Origin: Eopsaltria australis
Taxonomy: Eukaryota > Chordata > Aves > Passeriformes > Petroicidae
Assembly (NCBI GenBank): GCA_034509425.1
Contig: JAVTVJ010000853.1
Coordinates: forward strand, 62,001-126,000
DNA length: 64,000 nucleotides
Direction: 5' to 3'
The notes beneath the pieces are model-generated. The model saw nothing but the letters and a program-made list of their open reading frames with translations, searched no databases and was not told the DNA's origin. Of the stretch, positions 22,059 through 34,499 are shown piece after piece. Within the stretch, counting starts at the first letter, position 1; each line of letters begins with the position of its first letter. The translations under genes and the position numbers were made by a program.

Positions 22059-25000
22059 ATTTATATTAGCTCTGTATTGGCTGGGCACCTGTAGCCTAGC
22101 AAAGAAGGCTGTGCATTACCTTGGCACCAGGTCTTAGTTAACACCAGAGCTGCCTCTGAGATGGAGAGGATGAGAAGATCTGTACCTGACCTATTTCTAT
22201 GGGCATTTTTAATTGATCAGTCACCCGGTCTTCTAAGAAAGAACTCTGACTATGGCATTTTTTAGCATTCACTGATTATTTCAGAAAAAAATATGATCTT
22301 AAGTATATATGGCATTTAGAGGGCACTCGTTTTACTCTTATGCTATTTGTACTTGCAGGGTTCTCAGGAATATTTCTTTTTCCCTCTGCACTCTCCAATT
22401 AAGCAGACAGCAAGAAATGGGTGAATAGCACCATTAGCTGTAAAAAAAAAACCCACAAAAACAAACCCCAAAAACTATTCTCTGTTTAGAATAAAACCAA
22501 AAGCACTTGCAAAACAAGAACCTCTCTTGTAAGCGACTGGTTTGTTTCTGAACACAAGACCTCACAGGTAGCAGTGGAGCTGCTCCAGGCCTCTTGCAAA
22601 CACTTCTATGGTTCTTTTATGTTACTTTTCTTCATCTTTTCTTGTGTGTGTGCATGTGATGACTGATTCCCAGTTCAACAACAACTCCTCTGCTGCTCAG
22701 GAGATGCAAATATAAGCACAGTGGATACCCGGCGTGCAACAGAGAAAAATGCCTTCAATAATTAATGAGAGAATGGGATGTGGAACCACTAAATCCAGTC
22801 TGAAGTTGATTACAGAGCTGTCAGTCATCTGCAGGGCAATGTAATGAAACAGAGCAACTCAGCAGTCAGGATATGTATGAAAGTCATTTCCTATCCCTTC
22901 TGCACATTTTTTTTATGGACTATAAAACTGACAATTGGATTATTGAAAGGAAAAACTGATGAAATATGTCTGTTTTGAATGGGAATGTACCTCGGTAATA
23001 TAGCCCACACACACTCTGTCCTATTTTTATCCAGACTTCAGGAAATAAGTTATTCAAATGTATTTAAATAAGCTTTCTACCCCACCAATATAGTTTCATA
23101 CTGCCTCATCTGTTGTGTCATGAACATAAACCACCCTAGATTAAATTTATATGTAATTATTTTGTTCCTCATATGTCCTTCTATCCAAGATATGTCCCTA
23201 AAATTACTGTCTTTGAAACTAACACTGTTCTTTACCTGTAGCAGAATTCAGATCAGTCTCTCCAGGCCATTTTAAGTAAACCTAGTATCAGAGAAATTAT
23301 TATTTAGAATAAAAAAAGTACTCAGTTCTAAGTTTTTTTGTGATTCTTTTATTTTCTTTTAGATGATCTGACAGAATCTTCAAATTCCTTATGAATTCTT
23401 ATTGTATTTATTGAATATAATGTGGTTTGAAAGCACATGGCTTCAGAAGTGCAAGGCTGCACAGCTCTTTATCTTCCCAGAGGAAATGCCCATTGTGTAT
23501 ATCCTCATAACATACCAGAACAGGCCTGTTTTGAATTGTCATCTACCATATAAAGTCTTCTAAAGAACTGAAAGTATTTCTGAGGGTTTTGTTTCTACTA
23601 ATATACAGAATTGGTATCCAGCAGCGCTCCCTTCCCCTGGACTAACTCTAGTGGGCATGTTGAGGATTTGGTATTCCCTAGAGGCCCATGCTGTGCTTTA
23701 CAAAGAGTCCAGCGTGGGGTTTTGTCCCTCAGCCTAATAAGGCAGATGCTGGAGGGAAAGTCTTTGGAAAGAGAAGTGGGAAAAGCAAGTGGGAGAGAGC
23801 CAAAGCAAAGTGTTGGAGTCACTGACTGTGGCAGCCTGGGAAATCCAGGGCTAACTGATATTGCTCTGTGGAAATAACCTACAGCTCATGGCTTCTGAAA
23901 TGGATAATGTGTCAGCTGGAAACAACAGGGAGACTGGAAATAAGAGACTAGGGACAGGAAGGAGACCATGGAGTAAGTCTAAAAAAAAACCTCAGGGGGA
24001 AAAAGGATCATGAGTGCATGTCTAAGCTTGATGGATATTTTATGAAGTAGAAGAAACAGCATGCTTGTTCAGATTGCTTGTACATGCAGCTAAATACCTT
24101 GGGCTGAGTATGTAGATCTGTGAAATAACCTGTAAAAGCCAGATCAGAAAACTGTCAATTTTTCAAACGTGTGGAGGTATGGTAGGAAAGAACACTGTAA
24201 ATTTAGACCCTGAATTAGATATTCCAAAAGTTACAAAATTTGGAAACAGTAGTCCACTCTATGCCCCAAACAATTACTAATTTTCTGATACTGTTGCTTT
24301 CACTAAAGAAACACACATCAGTATATTGATGGCTACTGGGGAGCCAACAGGTGTGAAGAGCCAGAGTTATGACCCTGTTTTTCCTATCCTATAGTCCATA
24401 TGTTTTACTCCTGGGTAAGCACATCTCTCTTTTTCACAGGGCGTTAGGAATGCAGGCAATGTCTGATTAGGGTCTTTTATGCAGAGAAATTGCTGGAAAG
24501 TGAAATAGATAAAGCATAGACCAAACCCCAGTCCAATTAGTTCCCTGTTCCAACCCATTCTTACAGCATTTTTACAAATATACTTCAGAAAAAAAATTAT
24601 CTCAGAAGTATTAGTGGGGGAATTTTCTGAGAGTTTTTCCCTCTGCACTAAAAATCCCAAATCCTCCAAAAGATAGTCCTCCCCAGAGCACCTTACAAAA
24701 ACTGTCAAGATAAGTACTTTTCATTTCTAATTGCTTATGTAGAGATTTTATCTTGCTAAAAGTCAACGGAAAAACACTTCAAAAATGTATTAAAAAGTAT
24801 CTCTTATTGCAGCATTGTAACCTGTGTTTTTAAAAAATATGAGTTTATGAACAACTTTTGAAGCAGAGGTAGTTTTTATGCTCCATGGACTGGAAAAATG
24901 TTCAAATCTTGAAAATATGACCAAAAAAATCTTGAATGACTCTTTTTAAAATGAATAATATTGGAAAAACAGAGCCAAAGTAGAAATACTTTTGGAACAC

Positions 25001-26248
25001 AACTCTGTTTTATGAAATTTATGTGTCTATAAATTGAAAAATACTGGCTTTGTTTGAATCTAGTGAGTAATTTCTTGGTAATGCATCTTGGTAAGGCTCC
25101 TATCCAGCTTTTAAAGTGCCATATCAGCTTCTGCAACTGTGGCTATATTTCTGTGGACTTCAGGAGAAACTTCTGACATTTTCTTTATTTTCATGGAAGC
25201 TTAAGGAAGGAGTGTATATTATGGTCCCTTTGTAAACATTTCAGGGCAGTGTTCCTGCATCAGGGAGTGTCTGGGAGGTGGCAGGAGGGATCTTTTTCAC
25301 CATTCCATGTTAGAAGCAGGAATTGTGCCCAGGTGGAGGTGACAATACTGCTGTAGGATATTTTGTATGAACACCTTGTGATGTGACCAGCATATTCCCA
25401 CAAGCTCCTGGTGAGAATTAACTTTGATGTTTGCAGCATGACCTGTTTTTCCCTGGCTTTTTAGTGTATCAGGGAGCTTGTCAACATCACCAGCTGACTC
25501 TGCCATAACCAGCTGTCTCTCCTCCTCGAGCTCTTGTAAAATGCAGTAGTGCTAACACAAGGTGAGGCAGAGTAAGCACAATGTGGAGAAAGGCAGAGCA
25601 TGTTTAAAAATAATAATTTTGGAACACATAAAAATAGAGCATTGAAAGAGCTGTGACAAAGCCATGTTCTGAGTTCTTTTCAAATATCTCTCTAGGAAAT
25701 TTCTCATACATTCATATAGTATTATTATAATCATTACACAACATAATAAACTTCCATTTTAATATTTCAGAATTGTGTAAAAGTTCTGTTCATGCATTAT
25801 GTACAAAAGCATGACATGTTTTTTTTTCCTTTTCCAATTTTTTTCTTTTTCTTTCTTTACTTAATTGGAATAAGACCTGAGAAAGAAGTTCAGAATGAAA
25901 AGGTAGATAAAGCTAGATAGGTAAAATGTTCAACTGTGTGATGATTTAGGGCATATATTTTAAAATAAAATTAAATTTATTTAAAAGCTTGGGCTGCCTC
26001 CTTGCAATTTCTAGTTTAATGGATCTGTCAGGCTCTGAGGAATCTGCTTGCAAAGTCCAAAGAGCAAGTGTGAGTGTTTTGTGAAGTCTCAGGGGAGTCC
26101 TGATGCCTTCCCAGCTCCAAGCACACTCCCAAAGTGTTAGAGGCATTTGCAATTTCTCAAGAAGTCACCTTTGCTCAGGGTTTATGAGCTGGAATATTTC
26201 TTTTCCCTTTAAAAGTGAGGTACAAAAATTATACCCCAAACAACTCAG
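22059..26248. other. No gene recognised over about 4.2 kb
   Basis: Unassigned, mostly AT-rich DNA. An A/C-rich low-complexity patch lies at about 22441-22475. The slightly GC-richer part at 23590-23880 holds overlapping ORFs on both strands (88 and 74 codons) with no recognisable domain, and the 113-codon ORF at 24367-24708 (-) is also unrecognised. Confidence 0.45.
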
Positions 26249-26952
26249 AGAATCACAGAATAGTGTGGGTTGGAAGGGACCTGTAAGATCTTTTAGTTCA
26301 ACCATGGGCAAGGATGTCACACACTTGATCAGCTTGCTCAAAGCCTCATCCAAATTGGCCTTGACCTCTTCCAGGGATGGACATCCACATCTGGGAAACC
26401 TGTTCCAGTATTTCACCACCCTCACAAGAAAGAATTTTTTCCTAATAGCTAATCTAAACCTTCCGTCTTTCAGTCTAAAGCCAATCCCCCCTGTGCTGTC
26501 ACCACAAGCCCTTTTAAAATGTCCCTCTCCAGGTCTTGTTGCCCCTTTAGGGGCAGGAGGTGCTGTAAGGTCTCCACAACGCCATGTCTTCTCCAGGCTG
26601 AACAATCCCAATTCTCTTAGCCTATCTCCACAGGGGAGGTGCTCCAGCCCTCTGAGCATCTTTATGTCCCTCCTCTGGACTCAGTTCAACAGATCCATGT
26701 CCTTCTTAGGGTGAGTGTTCCAGAGCTGGATGCAGCACTCCAGGTAGGGACAAAAGAACAGAATTCAGGGGGAGAATCCCCTCCCCTGACCTTCTGGCCA
26801 CCCTCCTTGTGTGCAGCCCAGGATACAGTTGGCTTTTCTCACAAGCAGACATTGCTGGGCCATGTTGAGCTTCTCATCAACAAACATCCCCAAATCTCAC
26901 TCTCAATCCCTTCTCCTAACCTGTATTTGTGCTTGGGATTGCCCTGACTCAC
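26249..26952 (-). mobile_element. CR1 LINE 3' region, about 700 bp
   Basis: The plus strand starts with the inverted tail 'gaatcacagaatagtgtgggttggaagggacc'. It runs back through ORF2 to 'ctcaatcccttctcctaacctgtatttgtg', where similarity ends. On the minus strand, an open frame from 26659 down to the tail encodes the C-terminal region after the reverse transcriptase: [20 protein letters not shown], then IRKKFFLVRVVKYWNRFP and SLEEVKANLDEALSKLI. Those are the expected CR1 ORF2 motifs. The frame stays open across most of the C-terminus and runs past the tail to 26165, which suggests a comparatively young copy. It is 5'-truncated and lacks the catalytic RT domain, so it is inactive. Confidence 0.93.
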
Positions 26953-27814
26953 GTTCCTCCTGCTCTCCTTTCCAGTGATAATTCTCTGCAAGGACAGCCA
27001 AACACCTTGGGAAAATCAAACATTCAGGGATCAGAAATCCATGCATGTTTTGTGGGGCTTGAAGGGATGCTTAGCTATGAAGGTCAAAGTGTGGTGAACA
27101 CTTCAAAGTAAACTGCAGGGAGTTCTTGGCTGGAATTTGTTCTTTTCTTCTGTCTCTCTGCAGAAAAATATCATGTTGCCAAAGGCTAACAATGAAAAGA
27201 TGGGCACTTTTATATTGCTGTAGTTGAAACAGCACTGGCTGTATCGTGATGGATCACATATACTCTTTGGAGTCAGTTCTTCAGATGCAACAGCTTAATT
27301 AAATTTTAAGCATTATTGATTCAGTTTAAAAAGCCTCCCCTGCTCTAGCACCATTGAATCTTGAGATGCTGCACTTTGCAGCAGCAAAAAAAACCCTAAA
27401 AAAAAAAAGAAGAAAATAAAGGGTTATTAAAAATGAAAGCATTTGGCTGGAAGATGCAATATGCAGAGCTTAATTACTGCAAGATCTGTAATGCTCATTC
27501 TTCTAGAGAACAGAAATCCAAAACAACTCAGAAGAGATTTTCAGGGCAGGTTGTCCCATTGTGTAAATGAGGGTAGCAGTTTCTATGTCCTCAGTGGTGC
27601 TTACCGTGGAGGGCAGGAACTGCCCTGATCTCTATAAAAGTCTTTGATCAATAGAAAGGCAAACCAGCTCTTAGTTGGTTGTGTGTATGATGAGATTGAC
27701 AGAGCAAACTTTTCTTTTATTTTCCTTCATTGTTCAGTGCTGTTTGTCCATCACAAGGCTTTATCTAGGCTGTATATCAGCTTTAGTGCTGGTTTAAGAC
27801 AAACCTTACAAGAA
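26953..27814. other. No gene recognised; A-rich patch
   Basis: Unassigned DNA. An A-rich low-complexity segment sits at 27386-27420. Nothing else named. Confidence 0.5.
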
Positions 27815-28160
27815 TAACAAGATTAAGCTGAATAAACTGGGCTCAATCTGAAAAAGACAAGACTGACAAACACAGTTATCAGTCTTCCAGTACACAGTTT
27901 GTACTAAAAAACTCAGTGGTTCATTATTTTCCATGGTCCTTGGCATAGAATAAGAAGTTTTATGAAAAATGTGCCAATTTAAGATGAATGTTATATGATA
28001 ACACTCCCAATAGATATGAAATGCTGGAACAGGCTTGAGGAGCTGCTTCACTGAAGGTTTGAAAGGACAGTTAAGATGCAGGGTGCTACATATATTTTGG
28101 TGCTGCTTCAGTGGAGGTTGTAAGAGGATCCCTTAAAGCCCAGCTTTTCTATGATTCTAG
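27815..28160 (+). mobile_element. Old CR1 LINE 3' end
   Basis: 'aactgggctcaatctgaaaaagacaagactgac' (27835) corresponds to the 'gggcttttcagcctggaaaagagaaggctgag' block. 'agtcttccagtacacagtttgta' (27881) corresponds to 'gtcttccaatacttaaggg', and 'gaaatgctggaacaggcttgagg' (28018) to 'gcactggaacaggttgcccagg'. The terminus 'ggatcccttaaagcccagcttttctatgattct' at 28125-28158 is a typical CR1 tail. The copy is diverged, with no open reading frame. Confidence 0.7.
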
Positions 28161-28376
28161 ATTTATTGTTAGCTATTCAGGGCAGTCTTTGTCTTCCAGT
28201 ATGTTTGTGTGCCTGCAGATAGAAGATGAATTGTCTGGGTAGTTTAAGCTTGTAAAAGGACTTTTTTTCCCTGACTTTCTTTTATTTTTATGTTAAGAAA
28301 CTTCCTGTACTTGATGTTTGCCTTGCTAATGGCTGTAAAAATCGCCTGAAGATTTGGCATGAAGCTTGGTTTTATT

Positions 28377-28400
28377 TATATATATATATATATACACACA
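28377..28400. repeat. (TA)n/(CA)n microsatellite
   Basis: About nine TA units running into CACACA. Confidence 0.9.
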
Positions 28401-31400
28401 TGATTTACACAACTAAATAACTGCAGAAAAATCCCTATAGCAATGGGAGCATTATTGTATCAAAACATTGGCTATTTTTTACAGTATATTATCACTGCAT
28501 CAGTTGTTCCTTTATTACTCAAACAAAGGCTGCAGCACTCATTTGGATTATGTATTAAAATACTCTGTGTTAGTGACTGTGGTCTTTTCTCTCCTCCTTT
28601 CCCCATAGGCACTCTCTTCTGCCAGATACGTGATCTGAGCAAGACAACACTGAAAGAAAATAAAAATCTTTCAGCACTGCTTTCAATTGCCACTTTAGAA
28701 AAAACAAGAATACGTCTAAGAAGATTATTATTAATATTAATGGCAATAGTTTAAACTGAAATATTTTGAGGGAGAAAGAAACATTTTTCAAGGCAGTTTT
28801 TCTTTTAGCAGCATAAAAACTTTTTGAAAAATATGTTAATGGAGAAAAGTATGCGTTACCAGAGCTGTGACAGTATGTAACAATGGATTCATTTAAAAAT
28901 ATAGAACCCTATTGATGTATAGATACTCTCAGTGGCAATGGGGAGATGTACACAGCAAGAATAGATGTGTATTTATGCAGGGGAGGACATAACCTCCCTG
29001 AGGAAAGGGAATTCAGACTGTGTCTGTGCTGCCAGGGAGCTGCAGGCTTGAGCTCATACTCCCAGTCCAAACTCTTAATTGCCTGTATCACTGGCAAGCA
29101 GCAGCTTTGCCCAAAGTGGAAACAGGCTCACACCTGCTGCACAGGTAGCATGGGTCAGATTCCTATTACAGAGTGGAAAATATCCTTACATATAGAGATG
29201 GGTTTTGGGCACAATCTGACTGAAGGTGACCCACAGCTTCTGCCTTCAGGCCTAAATGGGAAGTGAAAAAATGATGATGGGTAAAATGGAAATGTAAATC
29301 CAAGCGTGCATTTGGGATTTCTCTGCATTAACCTCTACCCCCTGCAAATTTAGCACCCCTTCTTAGCATGCCATAGCACTGGCTGTCATTTCCCACACAT
29401 TTTCTTCATTAGCTCTTCCTAAGTGTGTGCTTGGCAGCCCCCCCTGTGCCTCACTTGGCCTTGGTGCTTTCTCACCACTGTTTTTCCTACAGATTCACCA
29501 GCAGTAAATAACTATCTTTGCTTCACCCAGGCTGTGTACATGTGCATTCAAACCTGGTCCATGCTCCAAGCCACAGGCTGCCAGGCTTAGTGACAGTGTC
29601 TGTACTATGAAGCAGATCTCTCACACATTTTGAAAATAGATTTCAGTCTTACAGCTTCCCCACCTTGACCCTTCTTTGGAATTAAAATCCACTCCTCAAC
29701 TTCAGTGAACGGTGTGAGTGGTGATCTTGGGAATGAGGCTGTAGAGAGCATCCGAGAGATGAGAAGCAGCCTTGCTGCTCACGAAAGCCCTGTGCTGGCC
29801 ACAGCCATGGGTGACAGCTACTTCCCCCCTTGGCTCTGCCAGCTCCCTTCCATCCGGCTCACATGTCCTTTGAGCACTTGTGCCTGGCTCTAAGGAGCAG
29901 CCAGGGCTGTGCAGGCTGGTGCCAGGCTGGGCTGCCTTTGTGAGGGTAGAATGTCCTCCCAGAGATGAATGGGACCCCTGGGCTGTGCAGTTTTTGCAGA
30001 AGTGCTACAATCACATTCCCTTCATCCTCCCCTTCCCCTTCATTTGAAGTTTTAATTAGAGCTTAGAAGCTAGACCTTTTTAAATCAAGCCAATAGCTCT
30101 CTTCTCTTCCTAAGGAAGGAAACTCCTTTGCTTTTTACTTGTTCCAATGCCGCCCCTTCCCAGCTCCTGCCACCGGATGCTTGCTGCTTGCAGTCCCATT
30201 TGGTGACCATCACACAAAAATCCACGTTGCTGCTGGTCTATGGGAAGGACAGAAATCTTCCTCCTTACCATGGTTTCTTCTTTCACCTTGCTAGGTGCAG
30301 AGAACTCCTTTCCTCAGAGAATGCCACCACGTAGAGAGGGGGCAGAGAGACAATTTGGGGATCCTTTAGTTTGCTAAGATCCATTCTCAGAGAGAGAGAT
30401 GTTTTCACACTTAATGATTACACATCTGCTATCCCAAACTGCCCTGAGCTGTGCCACCCTAGCGTAGGTGCAGGCAGTGCCACTGCTGTTTTGCAGAAGC
30501 ACATCACGAATCTTGAGAAAAGCAGCAAAATGGATGATTTACATCCTTTCACCCATACTCTTGGGGGCAAGGAGGATGGCTCTTGCCTGACAGAGCACCC
30601 ACCCTGTGACCAGAGGGCTGGCACCCACCTCAGACAAATCAGGGGCATTGAAAGGACTGTGTAATCTTTACTTCCCAAGCTGTGCTTTTCTTTTGGTCTA
30701 AGCCAAAAAGCTGATTGCAGGTATTGCCTCTTCCTTCTGGACCTGCAATCAGGGAAGCTTGGCCTGAGCCTGAATCAAGTAAATTGGTTTTTATTGTTTA
30801 GATGCCTCTCGCAGATACATCTCCAACCCTTGAAACACATCTGTCTCATCTTATCTGCATCAAGAATTAGACTGAGACTTTCCTGCTCCATTTGATTGTA
30901 CAATAGATTCAGAATTCTCCTCAGAGGGATTGGTGGGTGGGTGGCATTTTAAATGGCCACTCAGACACCACCAGAATAACATTAATTACCACTAGAGCAA
31001 AAAATATAGGAATATATTTAAATTAATTTCATGTACATTCAACATCATGTTTGCTTGAAAGAGGAAAGCTACATAGAGATGATTATTCAGAAGACAAATT
31101 CAATTGAAAACAAAATATTTAATATATCACTGTTGATTTTGTTTTGTGTAAAAATTCCAAAACAGTGTTAAAATTTTTTTCATTTTCTAAAATCTATTTA
31201 AAATATCTTTTTTAATGACATAAAATTAATTTATAATTTTAGCTTTCATTTAATAATATGTTCAGTATGATTTTATAATATTGTTTTTTACAAAGTATTT
31301 ATAATATTTATATGATACTAAAGCTCTACTTCATAGTACATATTTACTGAAATGAAAAGTTTGTCCTTTATATAATAGAGACTTTTCAGTTTGGTAGAAC

Positions 31401-31776
31401 AAAATCCTTGGTTATTATTAAAAGAAAATTTTATGCATTCTTGGATGGAAAATGTTCAGATTTGATCTTTTCAAAAGAAATAATAGTAGGTTTTCTGCTC
31501 TGGTTTATAATGATCCTCGATTTATCTGCCTGTTGATCCAGGAAGGTAAATTTGTAATAATGCAGTTCTGTGCTTCATGAGGCGTTAAAGGTTTTATCTG
31601 GCTCGTGATGCCCTGGAGAGTTCTGTAGTGCATTGCTGAAGCACCTGTGATACTTTCTGGGGAGGACAACTATTCCAGCTGGGTGGATGTCACACGTGGA
31701 GCTCTCTGTGCCACTGCTCAAGCAGCTGAAACTGCTCTACACATTCACTCAATTACAGTTTTAACCATAATAATTA

Positions 31777-31800
31777 ATAACCACACAATGGTGTGGTTAT
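31777..31800. promoter_or_regulatory. Inverted pair of RUNX-type motifs (perfect 10-bp hairpin)
   Basis: ATAACCACAC at 31777-31786 is exactly complementary to GTGTGGTTAT at 31791-31800 with a 4-base spacer. Each arm contains TGTGGTT/AACCACA, the RUNX-family core. It lies in a stretch (31560-31960) with the texture of conserved noncoding DNA. Binding is inferred from the motif alone. Confidence 0.3.
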
Positions 31801-33002
31801 GATAAGGTAATGATGAGGTAATGATGCATATGAACAGCTGTACAGACTAATACACATTTAAGGTCTTGCTCAGGGTCGATTTCTGGGCACACACCCTGAC
31901 CAGCCCTTAAGCAGATTTTATGCATCGCTCTTTTTGTGCTAAGCTTCGTTTTATCTGTATTGTCTCTTCCATTGCCTTTTCCCTGAACTCCAAACTTTAA
32001 AAACTAAAGTAAACTATGTCCTCATTTGAATAAAACTTCATAAAGAGTACTTGAAAGATATTGAAAATTCCAGTTAATTAAAAAGTGATTACACTTAATC
32101 ATAGACAGACTTTCAGCATACTGTGAACTATTTCATTTCACCAAGCTAAACATCTGTGACTAAAAGGATTACTGACAGAGAAAAAAATTCTTCCTAAATT
32201 AAAGGTGCACTAGCATGAAAATCTCTTTTGACCATGTGGTTTTTAAGACAATAGATGGTTGATTGCACAGGTAGGAACAGTATAGGATATTGATACCAGA
32301 CAACATCAGTTAGAAGATAAATAGCTTTGAAAGGTGAACTGTAGGCATTATCTGTTTGTTACAGCAGTACTGATGGTCTTCATGCACAGTTATTCATTCA
32401 TAAGCATCCACAATCCCTGCTATTTTCATTAAAAATGTATATCCCAATGCAGCAGGTATGACCTTTACTATAAATTGGTTTGCTTTTCAGTCAGCAATGA
32501 CCCTCAGTCTTCACTAAAACAGATTTAAGGGCTTTTCTGTACTTTGGATTTTTTCTACCCCATTCACTCTACCCACAGCTTCTATCCCTGCATTCCTCCT
32601 GATCCATCTCATTCCCATGTCTCCAATAAACCATCACAGACTGGTAGAGCTGCACCTCCACAGCCTCACTGCAGCACCCTTGAATCTCTAGAATTGCCTT
32701 TGGTTGCTCTGCAATCTTCCACCACATGCATTGATTTGCACCGTGGGCTGTGCCTTCCTTTTCATGTTGGCTTAACTCATTAAAGAGGCACCAATTGGGA
32801 ACCCCTTTGCTACACAATTACACAACTGCTTTGTGGAGAAATTCTGTACATGATCACTCAGTGACTTTGCTGCTTTATCACTGGGGACATTATAAAACTT
32901 TGAAATTCTGTTTTAGTCTAAATTTGAGTCTATAATGAAAAAAAAGTCCCACAAGCTCTATATTAGAATTCACATAACTTTTCTCTTTAAAATTTTCAAG
33001 TT

Positions 33003-33018
33003 AAAAAAAAAAAAAAAA
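33003..33018. repeat. A16 homopolymer
   Basis: Uninterrupted run of 16 A. No retroposed sequence is recognised upstream of it. Confidence 0.95.
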
Positions 33019-34499
33019 CCACTGTAATTTCAAGGTGTCATTTGTAAAGGGTGATTTTGTTCTGATTTTGATGAAATTGAATGTTAACATAAAAAATATA
33101 TATGTGATATAGCTAATATATTTTATGCTTTCAGAACTGTAATTTCATAGTTAAAATAACCTTAATGATAATTCCTTGGTTTCAATGACATTATATTTTC
33201 AAGTGGCAAATATTTCTTCCTGCAAATTCAACTAGTTTTTCATTTATAGCACTATCCTTTGAACATGTTCTTGAGTGAATTTTGAATATATAACATTGCT
33301 TAGAAAAACAGAATTCATATTATAAGCAGAAAAATTATTGAATGGTTCTGCTAAAAAACAAAAGTGCAAATATGGAAAGTGAAGTTATGAAAATATATAT
33401 AGGAAGCAAATTTCTATAAAATATAAGCTACTGACTTTAAAGAGCTATTTCCAATTAACTGAGCTGAAATAATTGACTATGTCCATATTTTTAGACTATT
33501 CCAACAGTTAACTGAATTTGTTTAACATGCATGCTTTAAGTAATATTTTGAAACTAATGAGGTTAGCAGTGGAAACTGCTGAATTTAATGTTTCAAAGAC
33601 AGTAAGCTGAGACTGTGATTTTTCTAATATTTCTATATATTGTCACTGGAGACAGATAAGTGCTTACTCTATATGCATCAGCATAAGATCATCAAGGCAG
33701 TGCTTATGAATCACCATCTCAGTCATGAAAAAGATTGCATTTCATAAGATGTGGCTTGATTCTATATGATATGCATAATATACCTTTAGCATTTTTGCTT
33801 ATAATTGTGTTGTATGTTGTAGCTGTCACTGGTGCATCCCTTTCCATCAACAAAGTTTAAAAAAGCATTTACACCAGAAAACAAACTCTGTGCACACAGA
33901 ATCCAGTGTCTTCACAATCAGGAACATTCTAAATAACTGTACAAAGTCACAGTTTCCACTTTAAAAGCAATAAAAAGGAGAGAGAAAATAGTAATGATTA
34001 CTTGGTATCCAGTGGAAAGCACAGTTTAGTTTACATTTGTCTGTTATTCATATTGCCCATAATTCCCTCTTTGGCCGGACCAATCAATGCTGTATCTATT
34101 TCTTGATAAAGACATAATGCAGAATTTATGGGCAACAAACACGTTGTGAATAAAATGAGAGCACCTCACAGTGCTCCAAAATGGTGTTTCATTTGTACCT
34201 ACTGATCACTATCTACACCATGAACCTCCTAGTTGTGGATACTACAGCAAAAGTTAAAGGTATCTATAAAGATCATAGTCATCTATAGAAATCATAGCAA
34301 TGAAGAAATATTCAGTGACATTCAAGTCAGAGATCCTGAGATGTGTAAAGACAATAGCAATCATTAAAAATTATTTGTTAGTCCAGCTGAACATCAGAAA
34401 GCATGGGTCACTTTGTTTAGGAGATGAAAGAATAATCAAAGTAGCGATCAAAGAGATGAGAGAGAATTTTTTATTCTAGGAAGACGCTTTGAAAAGATG

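Larger units (their letters stand above)
28161..34499. other. No gene recognised over about 6.3 kb; TA repeat, A16 run, candidate regulatory patch
   Basis: The longest part of the left half without a named element. Contains a TA dinucleotide repeat at 28377-28400, very AT-rich stretches around 31000-31500 and 33000-33600, an A16 run at 33003-33018, and the hairpin at 31777-31800. The 29300-30700 part is less AT-rich and has short ORFs (97 codons at 30371-30664) without recognisable domains or convincing exon structure. Confidence 0.45.

Noticed and set aside
26103..26714. 203-codon plus-strand ORF
   Set aside because: It is antisense to the CR1 ORF2 remnant at 26249-26952. The open frame mirrors the element's coding strand.
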